Source: DATASD01 sp035276765 (GTDB lineage Bacteria > Patescibacteriota > Saccharimonadia > Saccharimonadales > UBA4665). Taken from it: a stretch of 64,000 bases of DNA. The translations under genes were made by a program, and so were the position numbers. Below, one piece after another: positions 7,890 through 16,943 of this stretch (positions are counted from its first letter, which is position 1; each line of letters begins with the position of its first letter). The DNA is taken from NCBI GenBank assembly GCA_035276765.1, contig DATELH010000002.1, positions 744,001 through 808,000 of the forward strand. The letters run 5' to 3'. The notes below the pieces were generated by a model that was given only the letters and a program-made list of their open reading frames with translations, did not search any database and was not told where the DNA came from.

Positions 7890-10445
7890 ATGAAACTGCC
7901 AAAGGTCTACAATCCAAGCGAATACGAAGGTGACATTTACGCCTTGTGGGAAAAATCCGAAGCTTTTGCGCCGAAGGGCAAGGGGAAACCCTACAGCATC
8001 GTGGTGCCACCGCCCAACGCTAATGCCAGTCTGCATATTGGCTTCGCGCTCACCATGAGCTTGCAAGACATCGCCATCCGCTATCACCGGTTACTCGGTG
8101 ACCGCACGCTGTTCGTGCCCGGTGCCGACCATGCCGGTTTCGAAACACAAGCCGTCTTCGAAAAACATCTCGCCAAAGCAGGGAAGAGTCGTTTCGATTT
8201 TACCCGCGAAGAATTGTACAGCCAGATCTGGGATTTTGTAGCTCAAAACCGCCAAGGCTTCGAAGAACAGTTCCGTCGCCTGGGCGGCAGCGTCGATTGG
8301 AGCCATTACACCTTTACGCTCGACCAAAAAGTCGTGAAACGCGCCTATGCCACATTCAAAAAAATGTGGGACGAAGGCTTGGTGTACCGCGGCGAACGCT
8401 TGGTAAACTACTGCACCTTTCACGGCACGGCCTTCGCCGACATCGAAGTAGCATACAAAGAAGAGAAGGGGAGTTTGTGGTACATCAAGTATCCGCTCAC
8501 CGATGGCTCGGGCGAGATTGTCGTAGCCACCACCCGTCCCGAAACCATGCTCGGCGACACAGGCATAGCCGTACACCCCGACGACGCGCGTTTCGCGAAA
8601 TTCATCGGGAAAACCGCGAAGCTGCCATTGACTAACCGTGAGATTCCCATCATTGCCGACGATTTCGTCGAGAAAGGCTTTGGCACGGGGGCCGTAAAAC
8701 TCACGCCGGCGCACGACCTGAACGACTTTGAGGCTGGCAAGCGCCACGACCTACCAATGGTCAACGTTATTGAGCACGACGGCACGATCAGCCGCGAGGT
8801 GAGTGAAACCTACGGCGGCTTTACTATTGCCGAGGCGCGTAAACGCATCGTCGCCGACCTAGACAAGCAAAAACTGCTCGAAAAAACCGAAAGTCTCACG
8901 CACAACGTCGGCCACTGTTACAAATGCGACACTGTCATCCAACCGCTGCTGCGCGAACAGTGGTTTGTAGATATGCAGCCGCTCGCTCAGCGCGCCATCA
9001 AAGAGCTTGAGGCAGACAAAATAACCTTTTATCCCGAGGCCAAAAAAGACCAGCTCATTAACTACCTCAAGAACTTGCGGGATTGGAATATTTCCCGGCA
9101 AATCGCCTGGGGCATTCCAATTCCAGCTTTCCAAAACGTAGACGAGCCCGAAGACTGGATTTATGACGAGCGCGTCGACCAAGAGACTATCGAGGTCGAT
9201 GGCAAAACCTACCACCGCGACCCAGACGTGTTCGACACCTGGTTCAGCAGCAGTTCGTGGCCCTACGCCACGCTCGATTACCCCAGCGACGACTTAAAAA
9301 CATTTTACCCCCTGAGCCTCATGGAAACCGGCGGCGAAATTCTGTACCCATGGGTAAGCCGCATGATTATGCTTGGCCTGTACGTAACCGGCGACATCCC
9401 TTTTAAAGCCGTTTACATTCATGGCTATGTGATGGCCGAAGACGGTTCCAAAATGAGCAAAAGCATTGGCAACGTTATTAACGCTCCAGAGGTAATTGAC
9501 GAATTTGGCGCCGACGCGCTACGCATGGGCATTGTGGCCAGCCGCGCACCGGCCGTGAACCGCGGCTACGATCGCCGCAAGGTCGAAGACGCTCGTAACT
9601 TCTGCAACAAACTCTGGAACATTGCCCGCTACATCGAAGACAAACTCGGTGACCAGCCCAAGCGGACCGAAAAACCTAAGCCCGAAACGCACGCCGATCA
9701 TTGGATGTTGCACAAGCTACAACAAACTACAGAGGGAATCGCCGCCGACCTCGATAACTACAGATTTGCCGAAGCCTTCGACCGCCTCTACCACTTTGTG
9801 TGGGACGACTTCGCCGACTGGTACATCGAGGCGTCCAAGGCGCAGGCCAACAATAACTTGCTCGCTTATGCGCTCGAAGCCATCCTCAAAATCGCCCATC
9901 CGTTCGCGCCGTTCGTAACTGAAACTATCTGGCAAACACTGGCTTGGGACGACTCCATTTTAGCCATGAGCCATTGGCCGGAAGTTGCTGGCGCCGACGA
10001 AGCGCAAGCGCGCACCTTCGAGGAAATCAAAACCATCGTGGGCGAGACGCGCACCATTTTAAAAACGCTTGGCCTGCGCAGCGCCAGCATGTACTACACC
10101 GACGTGCCGTTCCTGTCCGAGAACGCCGAACTCATCAAACGCTTGGCCCGCCTCGACAATGTGAGCGAAGTACGCGACGGGGAAGGGCTGTACCTCACTC
10201 AAACGTTATATCGCTGTTGGCTCGATATCGACCGCGACACGGCCCGTGCCTACGTGCAGCAGCTGCAAGAAATAGCTAGCAGGGAAGCGGCGGCTATTAA
10301 GCAACTGGAAGGCCGTCTGGCAAACAAAAGCTACACCGAGCACGCGCCAACACACATTGTGGCTGAAACGCGCCAACAACTCGAGGACGCCAACACCCGG
10401 CTTGCGAGCACCCAAACCGAAATCGAAAAATTCAAGGTGTTGTAG
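7890..10445 (+). CDS. valS: Valyl-tRNA synthetase
   Basis: This class I synthetase charges tRNA-Val. The 851-residue protein has the HIGH-type motif as LHIGFAL at residues 48-54 in the valine-type PPPNANASLHIG context, the KMSKS motif in DGSKMSKSIGN near 518-528, and a CP1 editing insertion between them (VVATTRPETMLGDT). The C-terminal 60 residues are a charged coiled coil typical of ValRS that stabilises tRNA binding. Length agrees with the family. It converges with the XRE-HAD gene 6 bp downstream. Confidence 0.97.
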   Translation: MKLPKVYNPSEYEGDIYALWEKSEAFAPKGKGKPYSIVVPPPNANASLHIGFALTMSLQDIAIRYHRLLGDRTLFVPGADHAGFETQAVFEKHLAKAGKSRFDFTREELYSQIWDFVAQNRQGFEEQFRRLGGSVDWSHYTFTLDQKVVKRAYATFKKMWDEGLVYRGERLVNYCTFHGTAFADIEVAYKEEKGSLWYIKYPLTDGSGEIVVATTRPETMLGDTGIAVHPDDARFAKFIGKTAKLPLTNREIPIIADDFVEKGFGTGAVKLTPAHDLNDFEAGKRHDLPMVNVIEHDGTISREVSETYGGFTIAEARKRIVADLDKQKLLEKTESLTHNVGHCYKCDTVIQPLLREQWFVDMQPLAQRAIKELEADKITFYPEAKKDQLINYLKNLRDWNISRQIAWGIPIPAFQNVDEPEDWIYDERVDQETIEVDGKTYHRDPDVFDTWFSSSSWPYATLDYPSDDLKTFYPLSLMETGGEILYPWVSRMIMLGLYVTGDIPFKAVYIHGYVMAEDGSKMSKSIGNVINAPEVIDEFGADALRMGIVASRAPAVNRGYDRRKVEDARNFCNKLWNIARYIEDKLGDQPKRTEKPKPETHADHWMLHKLQQTTEGIAADLDNYRFAEAFDRLYHFVWDDFADWYIEASKAQANNNLLAYALEAILKIAHPFAPFVTETIWQTLAWDDSILAMSHWPEVAGADEAQARTFEEIKTIVGETRTILKTLGLRSASMYYTDVPFLSENAELIKRLARLDNVSEVRDGEGLYLTQTLYRCWLDIDRDTARAYVQQLQEIASREAAAIKQLEGRLANKSYTEHAPTHIVAETRQQLEDANTRLASTQTEIEKFKVL

Positions 10446-10451
10446 CTGTCG

Positions 10452-11309
10452 CTATAGCTGCTCGGCGGGTTCGAGCGCTTCGCGGATGCGGGTTACGGAC
10501 TCCGTTGGACGATAGTCGTCAAACCACAACACGTGCCATTTGCGTGTCGCACCGGCCATGAGGTTGGCCCGCGTATCGTCGATGAGCAAAATCTCGTCAG
10601 CCGGACAGCCAGCTTCGCGCTCCGCAATTTTATAAATAGCGGCCTCTGGTTTAATGGCACCGGTTTTTGAGGAGTCAACGATGGCGTGGTAAGCGATGTT
10701 AGGCAAGTAACCGCGCTTGAGCATCGCCTCGACAAAACCCGGCATAATGTTGGTAAGCAAGCCGATCCGGTAGTGCTCGGCCACCCACTGCAGCAGCTCA
10801 TATGTTTCGGCGATCGGCTCAATAGCATCGAGGTACTCGGCCAGCCAATCCACGGCGGGCAACTGCAACTGGTTGGCTAGCGTCTTGTTAAATTCGGCAA
10901 CGGTCATTTTGCCGCGGCAGACTTGGTCGTTGTAGTGCCAAAAAGTACTCTCGATAAGGTCGGGCGGCAGGCCGCTTTGCTCTGACAAATGCGTAAAAGC
11001 ACGGTGGAAAAACCGCACCAGACAGCCGTTGATATCGAAGTACACAAAACTCACGCCACTTTTGGAGCGGTATTTGGCGGGCTTTTGTTGGGCTGGCGAT
11101 GTAGCGTTCAGCAAAAGCGCATCCAGCGAAGTGCCAAGCGCGGCAGCAATAGTTTGAATTGTAAAGATCGACGGCGACTTAATGGCGCCGCGCTCGATTT
11201 TAGTGAGCGTGGAATAGCTCAAACCGGCCTTTTGACACAAGGCCTGCTGCGTTAGTCCCGCTGCCTGGCGCGCTTGCTGCACGCGCCGGCCCAACCCCGC
11301 TTCATCCAT
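10452..11309 (-). CDS. XRE-type DNA-binding domain fused to a HAD-like hydrolase domain
   Basis: The first 70 residues form a helix-turn-helix of the XRE/Cro type (QQARQAAGLTQQALCQKAGL then YSTLTKIERG). From about residue 90 a haloacid dehalogenase domain follows, with motif I FVYFDINGCL, motif II LLTN, the motif III Lys in GAIKPEAAIY, and motif IV LLIDDTRANL. The second Asp of the usual DxD in motif I is Asn, which should weaken phosphatase-type acid/base catalysis. I chose the second Met (11309) as start because a TATGAT box ends 6 nt before it; ATG 11315 is the alternative. The fusion suggests a regulator that senses a phosphorylated ligand. Confidence 0.85.
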   Translation of the reverse strand: MDEAGLGRRVQQARQAAGLTQQALCQKAGLSYSTLTKIERGAIKSPSIFTIQTIAAALGTSLDALLLNATSPAQQKPAKYRSKSGVSFVYFDINGCLVRFFHRAFTHLSEQSGLPPDLIESTFWHYNDQVCRGKMTVAEFNKTLANQLQLPAVDWLAEYLDAIEPIAETYELLQWVAEHYRIGLLTNIMPGFVEAMLKRGYLPNIAYHAIVDSSKTGAIKPEAAIYKIAEREAGCPADEILLIDDTRANLMAGATRKWHVLWFDDYRPTESVTRIREALEPAEQL

Positions 11310-11315
11310 AGCCAT

Positions 11316-11321
11316 ATCATA
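11316..11321 (-). promoter_or_regulatory. -10 box of the XRE-HAD gene (leaderless type)
   Basis: On the minus strand TATGAT is followed by 6 nt and then ATG 11309. Confidence 0.5.
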
Positions 11322-11393
11322 CCAATTGTTAGCGCACAGGCCAAGTCAACTAGCCAGAAACGGCCACTATTTAAATTGTAGCCGTGTTTGGCG

Positions 11394-11399
11394 TACAAT
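11394..11399 (+). promoter_or_regulatory. -10 box of the 391-residue membrane protein gene (leaderless type)
   Basis: TACAAT ends 6 nt before ATG 11406. A weak -35 (TTAAAT, 11371-11376) lies 17 nt further upstream. Confidence 0.6.
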
Positions 11400-11405
11400 A
11401 AGTGT

Positions 11406-12581
11406 ATGGGTTTCTTGCGACGGCTCGGCTTGGCCTTGTGTGCCACCATCTTTTCGTTCAGCATCTTTTTGTTCGCAACGTTTGTGGGCCTTTATTATGT
11501 GTTTGATTCACCCAAGCCGCTGGAGTCTGCACTCCGGCAAAGCGGCATATATGACTCGGTAGTAAAAAACGCCGTACAACAGCAAAGCCAAAAGCAAGAT
11601 CAAAACACGGCTTCTGGTTCGATTCCACTTAATGATAGTGGTGTGTCGGCAGCCATTCAATCGGCTTTGCCCCCTGCAACCATTCAAACCAACACCGAAA
11701 AAGCCATCGACAGCATATACGATTGGGTGCACGGCAAAACCAAAACACCCGACTTTAAGATCGACCTTACCAGTGAACAAGACAGCATTGTGCAGGGCAT
11801 CGGCAGCTACGTGCGAAACAAACTGAACGCACTACCGGTGTGCGTTTCGGGTACGCAACTCCCTCAAAATACCGAAGAAATTTTTAATCTCACGTGCCGT
11901 CCAGCGAACGTTTCGGTCAACACTTTGGTAGCCCAGGTAGAAAAACAAGCCCAAGACCAAGGCTTTTTGAAAGATGCGAGCGTTACAGCCAGCAACCTCA
12001 AAGACAAAAACGGCCAGCCACTGCTCGACAAGTTCAACAACGTACCAAAATACCACCACTACTTTATTGTGTCGCTGTTTGTATTGCCGCTTGTGATCGT
12101 TTTGAGCGCGCTGGGCGTGGTGTTTGCCAGCCAAACTCGCAGGGGAGGGCTACGCCGCATTAGCGTCACTTTGATTACAACTGGTATTTACAGCTTGGCA
12201 ATCGCCCTATTCGCCATTTGGGCCCTTAACCATTTCGCTGGCAACTTAACCGGGCAAAACACGGCCGACGCCCAAGTTATTGCCGGCAAGGCAGTGGACG
12301 TCATCAAAATTCTGGCAACCGACCTGCGCAAATGGTGGCTAGGCTTCGGCGCTGGCTATCTGCTGCTTGGCATTATTGGCTTGCTCGTTGTGCATTTCAC
12401 AAAGCCCACGCCCGCAAAACTAGCCGCGCAAATAAAAGCAACCGAAACCAACGCGCTCGACCACAACCTAGATATCCCGGAGGCTGGCACAACGTTTGCG
12501 CCCAAGCCAAACATGCCGGCTTCGGCCGAACCAGAAACGGGTTCACACGAAGCCGACGAGAACAAAAAAACGCAACAATAA
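11406..12581 (+). CDS. Membrane protein of unknown function, four predicted helices
   Basis: An N-terminal helix (FSIFLFATFVGLYYVF, residues about 14-30) is followed by roughly 190 mostly polar residues likely outside the cell, then three helices (near 217-240, 255-275 and 310-330) and a polar cytoplasmic tail of about 60 residues. Two Cys in the extracytoplasmic part could form a disulphide. I see no known domain. A TTG at 11388 would also open the frame, but ATG 11406 sits at the expected transcription start of the TACAAT box. A strong terminator follows, so the gene stands alone. Confidence 0.75.
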   Translation: MGFLRRLGLALCATIFSFSIFLFATFVGLYYVFDSPKPLESALRQSGIYDSVVKNAVQQQSQKQDQNTASGSIPLNDSGVSAAIQSALPPATIQTNTEKAIDSIYDWVHGKTKTPDFKIDLTSEQDSIVQGIGSYVRNKLNALPVCVSGTQLPQNTEEIFNLTCRPANVSVNTLVAQVEKQAQDQGFLKDASVTASNLKDKNGQPLLDKFNNVPKYHHYFIVSLFVLPLVIVLSALGVVFASQTRRGGLRRISVTLITTGIYSLAIALFAIWALNHFAGNLTGQNTADAQVIAGKAVDVIKILATDLRKWWLGFGAGYLLLGIIGLLVVHFTKPTPAKLAAQIKATETNALDHNLDIPEAGTTFAPKPNMPASAEPETGSHEADENKKTQQ

Positions 12582-12601
12582 ACACGTGTCCGCATACAAA
12601 A

Positions 12602-12627
12602 ACGACCAAAGCGTGGTCGTTTTTTTG
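12602..12627 (+). terminator. Intrinsic terminator after the membrane protein gene
   Basis: ACGACCA (12602-12608) pairs with TGGTCGT (12614-12620) over a 5-nt loop, followed by seven T. A-rich sequence on the other side lets it also stop tRNA-Ser(CGA) transcription from the right. Confidence 0.9.
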
Positions 12628-12636
12628 GCATAGCAT

Positions 12637-12727
<91 letters not shown>

Positions 12728-12736
12728 GTGGCACCT

Positions 12737-12742
12737 ATTCTA
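12737..12742 (-). promoter_or_regulatory. Extended -10 box of tRNA-Ser(CGA)
   Basis: Minus-strand TGTTAGAAT ends 9 nt before the tRNA 5' end, so the primary transcript should have only a 2-3 nt 5' extension. The same ATCTGTTAGAAT string recurs on the minus strand at about 19583-19594 before tRNA-Ser(GCT). Confidence 0.6.
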
Positions 12743-12791
12743 ACAGATGGAGCTAAATAATGGCAGACTGGATTTTCTGCGCCGGCTATGC

Positions 12792-12797
12792 TATGAT
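12792..12797 (+). promoter_or_regulatory. -10 box and long leader of tRNA-Arg
   Basis: TATGAT is followed by about 100 nt before the tRNA. The leader contains TTACCCCTGTT right after the box, a hairpin AATCGAA/TTCGATT (12840-12858) and an ATGAG...CTCAT hairpin (12868-12892). A related leader precedes tRNA-Ser(UGA). Confidence 0.45.
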
Positions 12798-12898
12798 TAC
12801 CCCTGTTGCATATTCCACTTGGGAAAGGGCAGCCCGAGTAATCGAAGTTATTTCGATTCTCAGCGCGATGAGAAAACGCAGGTTTGTCTCATGGATGT

Positions 12899-12975
12899 GC
12901 ACCCGTAGCTCAGCTGGATAGAGCGTTGGCTTGCGGAGCCAAAGGTCGTAGGTTCGAATCCTGTCGGGTGTACCA
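12899..12975 (+). tRNA. tRNA-Arg(GCG)
   Basis: The 77-nt sequence folds as a standard tRNA: acceptor GCACCCG/CGGGTGT (first pair G-U), D-arm AGCTCAGCTGGATAGAGC, anticodon stem TTGGC/GCCAA, T-arm GGTTCGAATCC, encoded CCA. The loop TTGCGGA gives anticodon GCG for CGC/CGU, where most bacteria use ACG with inosine. Confidence 0.95.
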
Positions 12976-12996
12976 ATAGATAATTTTCAAACTCAT

Positions 12997-13024
12997 AACA
13001 GGGGTCACTAGCACCTCTGTTTTT
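12997..13024 (+). terminator. Intrinsic terminator of tRNA-Arg
   Basis: AACAGGGGT (12997-13005) pairs with ACCTCTGTT (13013-13021) with one G-U pair and a 7-nt loop, ending in a T run. Confidence 0.8.
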
Positions 13025-13063
13025 GGTTCAAAACTGCATTCTTCCTGGCATCTTGGCATATGA

Positions 13064-13069
13064 TATGAT
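13064..13069 (+). promoter_or_regulatory. -10 box of the 337-residue protein gene (leaderless type)
   Basis: TATGAT ends 7 nt before ATG 13077, which places the transcription start at or next to the start codon. Confidence 0.6.
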
Positions 13070-13076
13070 TTACACT

Positions 13077-14090
13077 ATGAGCGAAACATCTGCCAGCAAT
13101 ACTCCCGACAACCCGATACCCGACCAGCTGCCACCGTTTGAAGGTAATCTTGACGATGAAGCGTTGCGTACAAACAGGGAAGAGGCAGAAGATTTAAGAG
13201 CGGCTTATGGGGGATGGCTTGAAAGGCGCGGTATTGACCCAGCAAGCACACCTCATCTCACAATGGGGCGGCGAGAGTTTGATCTATTTAGAAATGCTCC
13301 CCAAAGCTATCAGGACTACACGAGGGAACTCTACGGAATACCGGGGGACGATCAAGCTAACTGTCAGTATGCATTGGTAGAGATAGGGTCCGATGATCCC
13401 AATCCGCCTCATGATCCCGTGCTAACGATGGTTACTGAAGCAGACTTTGGAACAACAATAGACCGCGAGGTAATCGATAAGGATTTTCAAACCCCCGACC
13501 AAGGTCCGCATAATCCCGAAATGCCTAACCGGTCGGGTGGTGCGCTAAAAACAGTTGATATTGCGAATACCCTCGCCACCTCAGCACAAGGGCTAGAGAC
13601 GTTTACGGCAGAATTAATGAACGGGAAAACAACAGACCCTTTAAGTAGCCATTACGGAGATATTGGGGTACGGGCCGGCGGACTTGCATCTGGGCAAAAA
13701 GATGCATACGTCTGGACGGCTTCACCGTTCGCTAAATCTGTCGAGTTAACCCTCGCTTTCCCTAGCCAATATGATTCGGTTTGTGTGGTACGCGGCCAAA
13801 GACGAGAAGCAGCAAACGGTAAAGCTGGCATGGCCCAAATCGACGATCCCACAGAAGTGTTAAAAATTGAAGGCGAAAACCTAAGAGAATTGCAAAGAAT
13901 ATACCAGGACCTTTACCATGAACCGGACTTTGCGCTAACCGAAGAACAAAGACGGGGACGCGACGAGCTTTTTAACGATTATTTGGCTCATAAAATTTCT
14001 CGCGAGGCGCGTAACAATAGGGATCAAGAACAGGCTCGCCAAGATTATCACCAGCCTCAACTACGAGCGCGTGAAATTCCGCGCTCATAA
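13077..14090 (+). CDS. Soluble protein of unknown function, 337 residues
   Basis: I do not recognise this protein. It starts with MSETSASNTPDNP, an acidic, Ser/Pro-rich stretch like the EndoU-like and 806-residue proteins of this window. It has no signal peptide or membrane segment. Residues 150-290 carry the most conserved-looking pattern (SGGALKTVDIANTLA, YGDIGVRAGGLASG, YVWTASPFAKSV, YDSVCVVRGQRRE), which could be one alpha/beta domain. The C-terminal 50 residues are highly charged and probably helical. The upstream in-frame codon at 13023 was rejected because the -10 box lies inside that extension. No clear terminator follows. Confidence 0.75.
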   Translation: MSETSASNTPDNPIPDQLPPFEGNLDDEALRTNREEAEDLRAAYGGWLERRGIDPASTPHLTMGRREFDLFRNAPQSYQDYTRELYGIPGDDQANCQYALVEIGSDDPNPPHDPVLTMVTEADFGTTIDREVIDKDFQTPDQGPHNPEMPNRSGGALKTVDIANTLATSAQGLETFTAELMNGKTTDPLSSHYGDIGVRAGGLASGQKDAYVWTASPFAKSVELTLAFPSQYDSVCVVRGQRREAANGKAGMAQIDDPTEVLKIEGENLRELQRIYQDLYHEPDFALTEEQRRGRDELFNDYLAHKISREARNNRDQEQARQDYHQPQLRAREIPRS

Positions 14091-14155
14091 GCCGGGCATC
14101 GCAAAAACAAGGGAATCACAAAAATGCAAAGAGGCTTTTATTTTGCCATGGGCAG

Positions 14156-15829
14156 TTAGCGGACGCGCGGCATGCGGGTTACACTTTCCACATCGCCTTT
14201 AATGAACGCGCCGTAAATTACAAGCGTTGGACGGCCCTCAACCTTAAAGACATCGTAAATAATGCGTGTTTTGGTGGCGATTTCACCCTTCGAAATGCCA
14301 GGAAAATGCTGTGGGCTAAAGCGGCGCGCCCAGCGTCGTTGCATACCTGCCGGAATGTAGTCCACATTTCTCAAGCTCTCGGTGAAGGCTGGGTCCTTGG
14401 GCGTCAGGGTAAGGTGTTTGATCGCCGCTTCGAGCACCGAGCGCAGAGTAGGGTCCTGGCTGTGCCGTTTAATGTAATCATTGAGGTTTGTGAGCTCAAA
14501 GAGTTCTTCTAAATCATCTACCGGCGTCACGTCAAAGCGCAAGCCGGCTTTGTCTCCGCCACCATAAAGCACGGCAAAGTTCGAGAGAGGCTCTCTTCCG
14601 GAAATGTCGAGCAAGTCTTCGTGGCCGGCTCCTATACGCGCCAGAGTAACCTTTTGCGCGGTTGGTCTCTCCCGCTCGGGAATGTCTGGACCGCCTCGCC
14701 TATTGGGGCGTTTCGGTTTTTTGGGTATTATAATTTTTTGCGCAACCTCTGCCGGTAAACGGCCTGTGCGCACAAAAGGTTCAAGGGCTTCCTGGACTGA
14801 ACTCCAAACCCTGTTAGTTTCTCCGGCGACAAAATTGGTGAGCTCCTGGCGCAGTTCCGGCGGCCACTCAGCGACCTGCCCTGCAAACAAACGCAAGAAA
14901 TTCTTCTGGTCGAGGCCATACTCGTGCTCTACAAGTTTGGCAGTTACGTTCATAACCCCGAGGGCCACTGAGAATTCTTTGGGTAGATTTTCCCGCGCCT
15001 CTTGCAGAAACTCCAGCGCCTTGGTGCTGGGTTCGGGAGCGCTGCGATGAATGGCGGTTTGAAGCATATTGCCTTGCTGCTCCTGACGAACGTGTGTCGC
15101 CACTAGTTCAAGTAGGCCCGGATATTCGCGCAACTGCTGTGGCGTGTCTGCCTGTTCGTGAAGTTGCCGCACAAAGGCGGCTACCACACTTTTATCCTCC
15201 AAAAAAACCTCAATTTTCTTCAGCGCTATGTCTTGCCGGAATAGCGCATACACATTCGCAACGGCCAGCAGCGCTTGTCCCTTAGCGGTCTCGTCGAGAA
15301 ACCGCCTCACGGGCGGCTCTACATTTTTGAGCACATCCTCAGACACGAGCTCCGCAGGATCGCTATGAATTTTAAAGTATTCATCGAGTCCCGTTACAAT
15401 TTCGGCCTGTTGCTGCTCGAGAGGTTTGTCGCCAAACTCCTTGACTATACGATTATAGGTTTGGGCCGCGACGTATTTGGCCTGGCCAAAAGCGACAGCC
15501 GGATTAAGAAATTCGCGGGCCTGGCGTTCGGTTGAGCGACGGACCGAGCGCGTAGCGCGGGAGCCTCCGTCTTTGTTTCCACCTATAAAATTGTTAATGA
15601 CGAGCTTGTAGGCCTCTTGCGCTGATTTTACATCGCGGTAAGCCTCATCCACAACCTGGAATACTTCGGCATTGCCGTCAAGAAAAGCCTTCACACGCGT
15701 CTCGGGCGTTTGTTCGAGCATCTCCACCTGGCACTCGACAGCGCCGACCAGCGGAATTTTAATCACTGGCTGGTCGGGTGGAAAGTTACGATACTCTGGC
15801 GGATTTTGAGCGATATCTGGGGTGGTCAT
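14156..15829 (-). CDS. Large soluble protein of unknown function, 557 residues
   Basis: I do not recognise this protein. It is soluble and mostly helical, with an Asp/Pro-rich N-terminus, a helical core (residues 40-330), a Lys/Pro/Arg-rich linker with PKKPKRPNRRGG near 385-397, and a C-terminal domain. Its last 60 residues (TRIIYDVFKVEG, TLVIYGAFIKGD) read as beta strands like those closing RelE/ParE-type toxins, but this resemblance is weak. The start has no ribosome binding site; TATGAT lies 8 nt upstream. It is another single, leaderless, lineage-specific gene of large size, like those at 3129 and 13077. Confidence 0.75.
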   Translation of the reverse strand: MTTPDIAQNPPEYRNFPPDQPVIKIPLVGAVECQVEMLEQTPETRVKAFLDGNAEVFQVVDEAYRDVKSAQEAYKLVINNFIGGNKDGGSRATRSVRRSTERQAREFLNPAVAFGQAKYVAAQTYNRIVKEFGDKPLEQQQAEIVTGLDEYFKIHSDPAELVSEDVLKNVEPPVRRFLDETAKGQALLAVANVYALFRQDIALKKIEVFLEDKSVVAAFVRQLHEQADTPQQLREYPGLLELVATHVRQEQQGNMLQTAIHRSAPEPSTKALEFLQEARENLPKEFSVALGVMNVTAKLVEHEYGLDQKNFLRLFAGQVAEWPPELRQELTNFVAGETNRVWSSVQEALEPFVRTGRLPAEVAQKIIIPKKPKRPNRRGGPDIPERERPTAQKVTLARIGAGHEDLLDISGREPLSNFAVLYGGGDKAGLRFDVTPVDDLEELFELTNLNDYIKRHSQDPTLRSVLEAAIKHLTLTPKDPAFTESLRNVDYIPAGMQRRWARRFSPQHFPGISKGEIATKTRIIYDVFKVEGRPTLVIYGAFIKGDVESVTRMPRVR

Positions 15830-15837
15830 AAGTAGCC

Positions 15838-15843
15838 ATCATA
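15838..15843 (-). promoter_or_regulatory. -10 box of the 557-residue protein gene (leaderless type)
   Basis: Minus-strand TATGAT ends 8 nt before ATG 15829 and is part of the palindrome ATCATATGAT. Confidence 0.55.
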
Positions 15844-15870
15844 TGATGACTGGCGCGTGCCTGTCAAACG

Positions 15871-16530
15871 CTACCCAAGAATACTGACGGCGCGGGCAGC
15901 CACCAAAGCCAGCGTAATGAGCGACAGCGCTGACTGCACAAGCATCATCATTTTAGCGCGGCGGCTCAGGGGCATAGTGTCGGTAGGGCTCAGTGCCATG
16001 GCGTTGGTTGAGGACACATACAAATAGTCGATAAATGTCGGACGCCACTCTGGGTGTTTGTAGCGCTCGTTGCGGTGCTGCGGAAACAAAAAGTCCTGCT
16101 CGTACTTTTGGATACGCTGGCGACTGCCCGGACCGCCGCCATCCATTTCCCAGTACCACAGGCCAAAAATAATAATGTTCGTCAGGTAAATATTGATGGC
16201 CGCCAAGATGAGTGCGCGGCCGTCGGTGACATGTCCGTTGGTAAGCAGCCGGTCCACCACATGCCCCAGCGCATACACATTGGCGACGGTTGTTACCACG
16301 ATCAGCAAAATGGCGTTGATGCGCCGGGCGAACGAGCGGAAAATACGCTCGCGCGGCGTGGTGATTGAGAGGGCTGTCAACAATACTAGTTCCAGCGCCG
16401 GAATCACATAACCGCCGCCAAGCGAAAACTCATTCGGCAAAACCACCTGGAACGCAATCGCCAGCAGCACCACAATCTGGGCGTGCCAGACAGGGTCGTG
16501 CGCATGGTGTTTATTGCGGAGAAAATCCAT
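15871..16530 (-). CDS. Four-helix integral membrane protein of unknown function
   Basis: The 219-residue protein has hydrophobic helices near residues 18-38, 45-57 with 70-90, 105-125 and a last one at 195-215. Between them lies a polar loop with RHNERYKHPEWRPTFIDYLY and then SSTNAMALSPTDTMPLSRRA. A similar TNAxAxSPTDTMPLxRxAK stretch is known to me from unnamed membrane proteins of Actinobacteria that resemble small ion channels; I cannot confirm a function. A TACGAT box lies about 11 nt upstream of the ATG, so any leader is only a few nucleotides. Confidence 0.75.
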   Translation of the reverse strand: MDFLRNKHHAHDPVWHAQIVVLLAIAFQVVLPNEFSLGGGYVIPALELVLLTALSITTPRERIFRSFARRINAILLIVVTTVANVYALGHVVDRLLTNGHVTDGRALILAAINIYLTNIIIFGLWYWEMDGGGPGSRQRIQKYEQDFLFPQHRNERYKHPEWRPTFIDYLYVSSTNAMALSPTDTMPLSRRAKMMMLVQSALSLITLALVAARAVSILG

Positions 16531-16653
16531 ACAGTACCTTTATCGTATCACCAAAGCCACAAAAAACTGTATGCCTTTTAGCCGCAACGTTAGTTTTTTC
16601 ACAGCAACAGGGAGTGCTCGCGCGGTATTATAAAAAATAGGCAAGGAGACGTT

Positions 16654-16920
16654 ATGGGAATAATTGGACTGATCATTTTTGGCGGCATCGTGGGCTGGCT
16701 AGCCTCACTCGTTATGCACACCGACAAGCAACAGGGGTTAGTTAGCAATATTGTGGTGGGGATTCTGGGCTCCATCCTTGGCGGTTTTGTCGTAAAGTTG
16801 TTTGGCGGCGCTGGCATCACTGGTTTTAATTTGTATAGCATTGTGGTTGGCATTTTGGGAGCAGTCATTTTGATTGCCATTGTCCGCGCCATTGCGGCAG
16901 GGGGCCACAAGCACGCCTAA
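16654..16920 (+). CDS. GlsB/YeaQ/YmgE family stress-response membrane protein
   Basis: This 88-residue protein has three short hydrophobic, glycine-rich helices (IIGLIIFGGIVGWLAS; VVGILGSILGGFVV; IVVGILGAVILIAIVRAIA), the pattern of the transglycosylase-associated family (PF04226). Family members are induced by envelope and acid stress; the molecular role is unknown. AAGGAG is a good ribosome binding site. The broken PfpI gene follows 23 bp downstream and both likely share a transcript. Confidence 0.85.
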   Translation: MGIIGLIIFGGIVGWLASLVMHTDKQQGLVSNIVVGILGSILGGFVVKLFGGAGITGFNLYSIVVGILGAVILIAIVRAIAAGGHKHA

Positions 16921-16943
16921 ACCCACAAAAGAAAGGAGGCGGC

